Origin: CAZEDL01 sp964585245
Lineage (GTDB): Bacteria > Patescibacteriota > Patescibacteriia > Magasanikbacterales > GWA2-37-8
Length of the DNA stretch: 15,570 bases
Assembly (NCBI GenBank): GCA_964585245.1
Contig: CAZPCV010000033.1
Location: forward strand, 1-15,570
Reading direction: 5' to 3'
Part shown: one piece after another, positions 8,282 through 12,060 of the stretch
Layout of the letters: every line of letters begins with the position of its first letter
How positions within the stretch are numbered: position 1 is the stretch's first letter
The notes under the pieces: generated by a model
Told to the model about the DNA's origin: nothing
Seen by the model: the letters and a program-made list of their open reading frames with translations, nothing else
Database searches by the model: none
Position numbers and translations under genes: made by a program

Positions 8282-8302
8282 TTGTTTCACATGAAACAAT
8301 TA
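8279..8302. promoter_or_regulatory. parS-like ParB-binding site 2 at the TrmB stop codon
   Basis: Two perfect 11-nt arms (8279-8289 and 8292-8302) surround a CA centre. The inner 16 nt (8283-8298), TGTTTCACATGAAACA, match the parS consensus at 15 of 16 positions. A short-loop terminator is unlikely because the central loop would be only 2 nt and no T-run follows. Confidence 0.65.
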
Positions 8303-8440
8303 AGTGGAGTATATTTTGTAATTTTTAAGCTAAATTTAGAGCAATTATTTAATTATAAAAAAAATTGTATACAATATTGTATACAAATTACTAACTTTAG
8401 ATCCAAGTTATTAACAGAATTATCCACCTTTTAGGATTAT
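8303..8440. other. AT-rich segment with DnaA-box-like sequences, candidate replication-origin part
   Basis: The segment is strongly AT-rich (runs such as TTATTTAATTATAAAAAAAA). It carries two same-strand near-matches to the DnaA box TTATCCACA: TTATTAACA (8408-8416, fits TTWTNCACA at 8 of 9) and TTATCCACC (8420-8428, 8 of 9). It adjoins parS-like site 2. No dnaA or dnaN gene is in view, and gene polarity to the right does not fit divergence from here. The origin call is therefore tentative. Confidence 0.35.
8365..8386. repeat. 22-bp perfect palindrome made of two TTGTATACAA units
   Basis: TTGTATACAA occurs at 8365-8374 and again at 8377-8386, separated by TA. Each unit is palindromic and so is the whole. 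The 12-bp period and lack of a loop suggest a protein-binding operator or iteron rather than an RNA hairpin. It may be the target of the adjacent TrmB-like regulator or part of an origin. Confidence 0.6.
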
Positions 8441-8641
8441 ATAGAAATTGATGATCATGGCACACTGCTTCTATACGATCTCTATTTGTGGCCAAATCGC
8501 AGCTTAAGATCAGGAAAACGGTGTTGTCCGTAGAGTCGAAAGCCGCTCTATGCCACCGGATCACCGGGCCGTTGCTCGGTGCTCCTACTATCTATGACGA
8601 TCCAGACGAGAAAAACTTACATTTTCGGATCAACCCATTCT
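8441..8641. other. GC-rich structured intergenic block, possible RNA or transposase relic
   Basis: It lies between convergent genes and is clearly GC-richer than the AT-rich part before it. On the plus strand CGGTG...TAGAG...CTCTA...CACCG gives a nested stem at about 8520-8563. The next stem is GGA-T-CACCG...CGGTG-C-TCC (about 8558-8585), and GATCC...GGATC encloses AAAAACTTAC near 8600-8633. On the minus strand a frame open from about 8590 to about 8400 reads VFLILSCDLATNRDRIEA, faintly like the STDL region of DDE transposases, but it has no start. Neither reading is secure. Confidence 0.3.
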
Positions 8642-9460
8642 TTATTTATTTTTAGCCAAAAAATCATCAAACTGATGCATCAACTCCCGCAACGGCCCAG
8701 AAATTGTAGGAAACTGAAAGGTGTCAATTTTTTGCAGAGGAATTATCTTGGAACTGGTACTGGTGATAAAGGCGCTGTCGTATCGTGACAAATCCGCGAC
8801 GGTAACAGTAGCCTCGCGGAGGTCGTATCCACTTTCCTTGGCTACCTCTAGCACATGCTGACGAGTCACTCCATCTAATATGGAGTCGGCAGGCGCTTCG
8901 AAAATTGTCTTGTCTTTTATGGCGAAAAAGTTGGTGCGAGTGCCTTCGGTAATAAAGCCGGCCCGATTGATAAGGAGCGCATCATAGGCGCCAGCCGCTC
9001 GAGCGGTGCGATACGCCAGGTAGCTCCCCAGCATGTTTAATGTTTTGGCTTTGGGGAATAACCGTTCGTAAGGGTAGGTGATAGCAGCGGCGCCATCGCG
9101 ATACAGCTTTTTGTCCGGGAAAAGCGGGGCGAGCGGCAACACAAACAGCTCAGCACGGTCTGGTTCGGCTGCGCCGATCAATAGTATTTTGATATTATAG
9201 GTCGTTTCGGGTAAAGCTTCGACCAGTGCAGCCACGGCAGCACTGACCAGTGAATTTTCCCAGCGGTGCCCTAAGCCAATAATCCGGGCCGAGTGTTGCA
9301 AGCGCTCGATATGATTTGCCAAAAAATTGGGCATTCGATTATGCACCCGGATTGTTTCGTATACACCAAAGCCGTATTGATATTCAACGCTAGAGAGGGG
9401 AATAGTGGCGTCGTCAAGCGGAAATAATTCGCCGTTTTTTGAGAAATATGAGAAAGGCAT
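8642..9460 (-). CDS. Class IV PLP-dependent aminotransferase (branched-chain aminotransferase / aminodeoxychorismate lyase family, 272 aa)
   Basis: The fold-type IV signature is complete. FGVYETIRV is at 31-39, R53 in HIERLQHSA, and the Schiff-base lysine is most likely K139 in AKTLNMLGSYLAYRTA. TEGTRTNFFAI (171-181) follows, then ILDGVTRQHVLEVA (194-207) and FITSTSSKIIPLQKID near 231-246. The length is normal for the family. Members either transaminate branched-chain or D-amino acids, or release pyruvate from aminodeoxychorismate; the sequence alone does not choose. The ATG at 9460 is preferred over an in-frame TTG at 9466. Neither has a good SD (a GGA sits too close or too far). It is the last minus-strand gene downstream of the tRNA region and stands alone, without other biosynthetic genes. 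Confidence 0.88.
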   Translation of the reverse strand: MPFSYFSKNGELFPLDDATIPLSSVEYQYGFGVYETIRVHNRMPNFLANHIERLQHSARIIGLGHRWENSLVSAAVAALVEALPETTYNIKILLIGAAEPDRAELFVLPLAPLFPDKKLYRDGAAAITYPYERLFPKAKTLNMLGSYLAYRTARAAGAYDALLINRAGFITEGTRTNFFAIKDKTIFEAPADSILDGVTRQHVLEVAKESGYDLREATVTVADLSRYDSAFITSTSSKIIPLQKIDTFQFPTISGPLRELMHQFDDFLAKNK

Positions 9461-9504
9461 ATCCAAAACACAATACTAAATTCCTAGCGGAAAGACAACA
9501 CATG

Positions 9505-9525
9505 TTTTGCAACAAAGTTGCAAAA
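9505..9525. other. Perfect 9-bp AT-rich hairpin upstream of the class IV aminotransferase
   Basis: TTTTGCAAC and GTTGCAAAA pair perfectly around an AAA loop. No T-run follows on either strand beyond the stem's own A/T ends. It may be an operator or a weak bidirectional terminator between the tRNA transcript and the aminotransferase gene. Confidence 0.45.
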
Positions 9526-9542
9526 AATTAGATTTTATAATT

Positions 9543-9566
9543 AAAAACCGTCTGAATGGTTCTTTT
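9543..9566 (-). terminator. Possible weak intrinsic terminator after the tRNA/repeat transcript
   Basis: On the minus strand AACCAT and ACGGTT pair around TCAG with one mismatch and are followed by TTT and AATT. The flanking A and T tracts extend the stem. It sits just after the duplicated tRNA-Ala 3' end, where a tRNA transcript would be expected to stop. Confidence 0.35.
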
Positions 9567-9723
9567 TGTGGACCTAGACAGAAGTGTGCGCGCTCGCTTG
9601 ACTCGCTTCATAAAAGGGCTTCCGCCCTCTCGTGCGCTCTCCTCGACAGAAGTGGAAACCTCTCGGTTTCCAAACTTTCACAGTCCGACTTTGCCTGATT
9701 GAAGAATAATTTTATATTTTATG
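9567..9723 (-). repeat. tRNA-tail repeat unit A, ending in a copy of the tRNA-Ala 3' end
   Basis: The unit starts directly after the tRNA-Ala 3' end and finishes with a second copy of that end: 9567-9583 matches 9722-9738 at 16 of 17. Inside is a 30-nt segment (9615-9644) identical to one in unit B (9863-9892). As minus-strand RNA it forms GGAAACC/GGTTTCC around GAGA (9654-9671) and AGGGC/GCCCT around GGAA (9615-9628). Both loops are GNRA tetraloops. No ORF or recombinase is present. It resembles a short non-autonomous element inserted at a tRNA 3' end, or a processed tRNA trailer RNA. Confidence 0.7.
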
Positions 9724-9794
9724 TGGACCTAGGCAGAATCGGACTGCCGCTTCAGCAATGCGAATGCTGCGTCATACCACTAGACCATAGGCCC
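9724..9794 (-). tRNA. tRNA-Ala(CGC)
   Basis: The 71-nt cloverleaf folds with acceptor GGGCCTA/TAGGTCC, including the G3-U70 pair that marks alanine tRNAs. The D arm is GTC...GAC, the anticodon stem CAGCA/TGCTG has loop TTCGCAT (anticodon CGC), and the T arm is GGCAG/CTGCC. The discriminator is A and CCA is not encoded. The T loop reads TCCGATT, with C instead of the nearly universal U at position 55. It probably shares a transcript with tRNA-Arg upstream. Confidence 0.9.
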
Positions 9795-9815
9795 GAGTTG
9801 ATTTTTTTTCTTGTC

Positions 9816-9939
9816 TTGTGCCCCCGGCACGAATCTCACGCGTCACTTTGTTCCTTCACGACAGGGCTTCCGCCCTCTCGTGCGCTCTCCTCCGCAGAGG
9901 TGGGAAACTACCGTTTCCCAAACCCTTCCCGTTCGTTTG
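9816..9939 (-). repeat. tRNA-tail repeat unit B, ending in a copy of the tRNA-Arg 3' end
   Basis: The first 20 nt on the plus strand (9816-9835) are identical to 9937-9956, the 3' end of tRNA-Arg plus 3 flanking bases; the copies are 121 bp apart. Between them lies the 30-nt segment shared with unit A. The minus-strand RNA forms GGGAAAC/GTTTCCC (9902-9919) and a longer hairpin CACGA-AGGGC/GCCCT-TCGTG with a GGAA loop (about 9858-9881). The stem base pairs differ from unit A but pairing is kept. Confidence 0.72.
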
Positions 9940-10011
9940 TGCCCCCGGCACGAATCGAACGCACATTTATCCCTTAGGACGGGAGTGTTCTATCCATTGA
10001 ACTACGGGGGC
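9940..10011 (-). tRNA. tRNA-Arg(CCT)
   Basis: The 72-nt cloverleaf has acceptor GCCCCCG/CGGGGGC and D arm GTTC/GAAC with loop AATGGATA (A20, an arginine identity base). The anticodon loop GTCCTAA gives anticodon CCT, and the T arm is GTGCG/CGTGC with loop TTCGATT. The discriminator is A and CCA is not encoded. The anticodon stem has a C27-U43 mismatch. It reads AGG codons. Confidence 0.93.
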
Positions 10012-10022
10012 AAGTATACCCC

Positions 10023-10051
10023 ATACTAACGAAAAAAATCAAGTGTTGCAA
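10023..10051 (-). promoter_or_regulatory. Promoter of the tRNA-Arg / tRNA-Ala transcript
   Basis: On the minus strand TTGCAA (10046-10051) and TAGTAT (10023-10028) are separated by exactly 17 nt. They place the start a few bases upstream of the tRNA-Arg 5' end. Confidence 0.5.
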
Positions 10052-10071
10052 GGTTAAACATAACCCAAAAC

Positions 10072-10161
10072 AAAAAACCGGCCGACACCCAGTGGTCACT
10101 GGGATTGAATATTTCAAACCAAGTGATCAAGGCTGGGCGTGGGCCGGAATGCTTCCGCCGC
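10072..10161 (-). terminator. Structured terminator-like 3' region of the small two-gene transcript
   Basis: Directly after the stop at 10162, the minus strand first has GGCTG...CAGCC enclosing GGAAGCATTCC. CCGGCC (10142-10147) can then pair with GGCCGG (10078-10083), enclosing the 7-bp hairpin CCCAGTG/CACTGGG (10088-10103) and a weaker CCTTGATCACTTGG fold. A run of six T follows immediately at 10077-10072. This is more elaborate than a simple terminator. Confidence 0.55.
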
Positions 10162-10350
10162 TCAGCCCTCTAGTGAGCGGATTAACTCATCACCTCCAAA
10201 GTCGACCTCCTCCAAAAGAAGGAGAAATTCCGCCCTGGCCACCTCCACGGCTTCGGCGGTCAAGGCACGTTCAGGCTCGCGAGGGGCGAGCAGGGGACTA
10301 AAATCCGCATACAGCGTTTCGGAACCTGGAAAGCACACTTCGCGAAACAT
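10162..10350 (-). CDS. Small acidic protein of unknown function (62 aa)
   Basis: I do not recognise this protein. The ATG at 10350 is preceded by AAAGGAGGATAC, the best SD in the window together with that of the gene upstream; an in-frame ATG at 10374 lacks this support. The chain begins MFREVCFPGSETLYADFSPLL. It has a Glu/Ala-rich predicted helix in the second half (ALTAEAVEVARAEFLLLLEEV), ends in DELIRSLEG, and has one Cys and no TM or signal peptide. It lies 120 nt downstream of the 131-aa gene and before a strong terminator-like structure. High-GC sequence gives competing plus-strand frames here, but none has an SD. Confidence 0.65.
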   Translation of the reverse strand: MFREVCFPGSETLYADFSPLLAPREPERALTAEAVEVARAEFLLLLEEVDFGGDELIRSLEG

Positions 10351-10470
10351 GTATCCTCCTTTAATTCTCCACAATAACCACTACTAATAATGAGTATTGT
10401 GAAGCGCCGGATAGATCCCTCCGGCTGGGGCGACGCGAATCGGCGTCGGCGATTTTTCGCTTGTGGCCAA

Positions 10471-10866
10471 CTACCACACGATCGGAATGGCCTCGTCGTC
10501 AGCGCCGCAAAGAACACCAACGAGCGCCTGAACGTCCAGATCGTCCATCTGGATCTGAGACCTCCTTTCCTCTGTCTTTGGCTCCGGATCAGTCAGCTCT
10601 TCGCCTATGTCGAGCCTTGGACAGAGCTCTTTCCGATGTATCAGGCCCCATGGTGTCTGGATGCCAACCCCACAAGGAACGTCTATCCTTTCGGCAAAAG
10701 TCTGATAAAACCGAACTCGGGGGACCGGTTCAAAAACTAAATCATTTTGCCCTGCCTCGACGACCGTCCGCACCACCTGCCGGAAACGCAGGCGAAGCCA
10801 GAGGAGGAGTGCCCCAGACAGGGAGGTGGTCAAGAAAAAAGTGAGCAGAGAAAGCATGATTCGCAT
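10471..10866 (-). CDS. Small membrane-anchored protein of unknown function (131 aa)
   Basis: I do not recognise this protein. The ATG at 10866 follows GGGAGGAGGAATCG, a very strong SD; the longer frame from 10920 is therefore not preferred. Residues 3-22 form one hydrophobic segment (IMLSLLTFFLTTSLSGALLLWL), followed by the basic RLRFRQVVR, which favours a cytoplasmic C-terminus. The remaining ~100 residues are soluble and acidic towards the end (DPEPKTEERR, MDDLDVQALVGVLCGADDE), with three Cys. It has its own sigma70-type promoter at 11044-11072 and a ~170-nt structured leader, and it shares the transcript with the 62-aa gene. Overlapping plus-strand frames of 116 and 127 codons lack start signals and are taken as shadows. 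Confidence 0.68.
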   Translation of the reverse strand: MRIMLSLLTFFLTTSLSGALLLWLRLRFRQVVRTVVEAGQNDLVFEPVPRVRFYQTFAERIDVPCGVGIQTPWGLIHRKELCPRLDIGEELTDPEPKTEERRSQIQMDDLDVQALVGVLCGADDEAIPIVW

Positions 10867-11037
10867 CGATTCCTCCTCCCGCAACGCGGGGGAAAGCTGT
10901 TTACCAAAACCGTACACCAAATATCATTCAAATAAATTTAAACAGCATTTGGTGCACGATTTTCTTTATTTTCAGCGAAAAACATGTAAAAGAGCTGTCG
11001 AATAGTCTGCTAGCGTACTGCCGACAGACAAATTCAA
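10867..11037 (-). promoter_or_regulatory. Structured 5' leader with a possible pseudoknot before the 131-aa gene
   Basis: In the minus-strand RNA, GTGCACCAAAT (10957-10947) can pair with ATTTGGTGTAC (10922-10912) over 11 bp including one G-U. GCTGTTT (10946-10940) can pair with AAACAGC (10902-10896). The two stems interleave, so they form a pseudoknot or alternative states. Upstream, CTGTCG/CGACAG (11027-11022 with 11000-10995) competes with GTCTG/CAGAC. CCCGC/GCGGG (10890-10878) then abuts AGGAGG of the SD. This looks like a cis-regulatory RNA, but no known riboswitch motif was recognised. Confidence 0.5.
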
Positions 11038-11043
11038 CGCCGT

Positions 11044-11072
11044 ACTATACCACATTTTCATCAATTTGTCAA
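11044..11072 (-). promoter_or_regulatory. Strong sigma70-type promoter for the 131-aa / 62-aa genes
   Basis: On the minus strand TTGACA (11067-11072) is followed after exactly 17 nt by TATAGT (11044-11049), with TGG giving an extended -10. This is the best promoter in the window. Transcription would start near 11037. Confidence 0.78.
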
Positions 11073-11090
11073 TGCATTTTTACATATTAA

Positions 11091-11100
11091 TGCACCAAAT
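11091..11100. promoter_or_regulatory. Third copy of the TGCACCAAAT motif, upstream of the -35 box
   Basis: TGCACCAAAT repeats the arms found at 10912-10922 and 10947-10957 and ends up 18 bp upstream of the -35. Copies on both sides of the promoter suggest a regulator-binding motif, or a remnant of duplicated leader sequence. The rest of 11101-11182 is AT-rich with nothing recognisable. Confidence 0.4.
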
Positions 11101-11182
11101 TTAAGAAGTACTATTTTTATATAAAATTAGCCAAAAATAGCAGATCAGCGCTGCTTCTAGTCTTAATTGTAATTGTGTATTA

Positions 11183-11213
11183 ACAAAAACTCGCTTTATA
11201 GGCGAGTTTTTGT
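11183..11213 (-). terminator. Intrinsic terminator after the second TrmB-like gene
   Basis: AAAAACTCGC and GCGAGTTTTT pair around a 7-nt loop. The stem is symmetrical with A and T tracts on both sides, so it can work in both directions. It lies 25 nt after the stop of the minus-strand gene. Confidence 0.85.
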
Positions 11214-11237
11214 TGTGTTTTTTTTCTATTTCCACCC

Positions 11238-12014
11238 TTATTCCATCGGTTCGGCGCTTTCCCAGGCCAGATTGAAAACAGCTCTCATGATATTAGCAAA
11301 AACCGAACTTTCAATCACCATGCCCATGCGATTTGGCTTTTTTACTACCGCCAGCAAGACTTTTTTATCATAAACATGAATTTCCCCGCCAAGCTCGGCC
11401 AAATCTTTCAATTTTTCGGGTTTAATGAGGCGGCACTGCGTTTCGGGCATATGTTCCATATACTGGCGGATAAACGCGCGGTCGGCCGGGGAATCCAAGA
11501 ATAACATGCGCTCTTTCACTTTTTTGCGTTGGCGCTTTTTTTGCATATCTTTGGCCCAATCCCAAAATTCGGAATCGCGCCAGACTGATACATCAGAAAT
11601 GGTAAGCACTTCGCTGGTAGCGTCGAACAGATCTTCGTGAGCGCTCACCACCCCTTCTAATCCGTGTTGATAATTGACAATCGGTTTTTCGGCATCGTGA
11701 AACAAAGAAATTAACTGAGGCAGCACATGTTCAGCCTGACGCTCGCGGGCTTCCCAGGATTCTTTTTTGTTTCGCACGAACTGCAACAGGCTTTGTGGGT
11801 GGGTGATGGCATATTTCATTTTCTTACCCTCTCCACCGGCACGACCGACTACGCCATACCATTCTAATTTTTCGAGCACATGGTACCCAAGTGTGCGAGT
11901 GATGCGGGCCTTTTTTGTGATTTCGGTGACAGTGGAGGGTCCAAGCTCCAAAAGCGCGTTGTAAACTTTGGCTTCAGTTTGATCTAAACCTAATTGGGAA
12001 AAAATTTCCTCCAT
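11238..12014 (-). CDS. TrmB-family transcriptional regulator (258 aa)
   Basis: Residues 1-65 are a TrmB winged helix (LGLDQTEAKVYNALLELGPSTVTEITKKA, then ITRTLGYHVLEKLEWYGVVG) with wing GKKMKYAITHPQSLL. A helical linker (about 75-105) leads to a C-terminal PLD-like domain with DATSEVLTISDVSVW, KVKERMLFLDSPADR and KKVLLAVVKKPNRMGMVIESS. The other TrmB-like protein in this window has the same architecture but diverged sequence. It follows the class III aminotransferase gene by 46 nt on the same strand, with no terminator between, so the two may form an operon and the regulator may respond to that enzyme's metabolite. A strong intrinsic terminator ends it. Confidence 0.87.
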   Translation of the reverse strand: MEEIFSQLGLDQTEAKVYNALLELGPSTVTEITKKARITRTLGYHVLEKLEWYGVVGRAGGEGKKMKYAITHPQSLLQFVRNKKESWEARERQAEHVLPQLISLFHDAEKPIVNYQHGLEGVVSAHEDLFDATSEVLTISDVSVWRDSEFWDWAKDMQKKRQRKKVKERMLFLDSPADRAFIRQYMEHMPETQCRLIKPEKLKDLAELGGEIHVYDKKVLLAVVKKPNRMGMVIESSVFANIMRAVFNLAWESAEPME

Positions 12015-12060
12015 AAAGCTAGTGTTATTTTGTTTTTATTTAGAAAAGCATTAATGTAAT

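Noticed and set aside
8279..8302. Dyad after the first TrmB gene read as an intrinsic terminator
   Set aside because: The loop would be 2 nt and no T-run follows; the inner 16 nt fit parS much better.
9699..9977. Plus-strand open frame of 92 codons across the tRNA genes
   Set aside because: It is the antisense shadow of tRNA-Ala and the repeat units; it has no SD and contains translated tRNA sequence.
10390..10844. Plus-strand frames of 116 and 127 codons opposite the 131-aa gene
   Set aside because: They have no SD or promoter, overlap each other, and arise in GC-rich sequence. The minus-strand frame has a promoter, strong SD and a clean TM segment.
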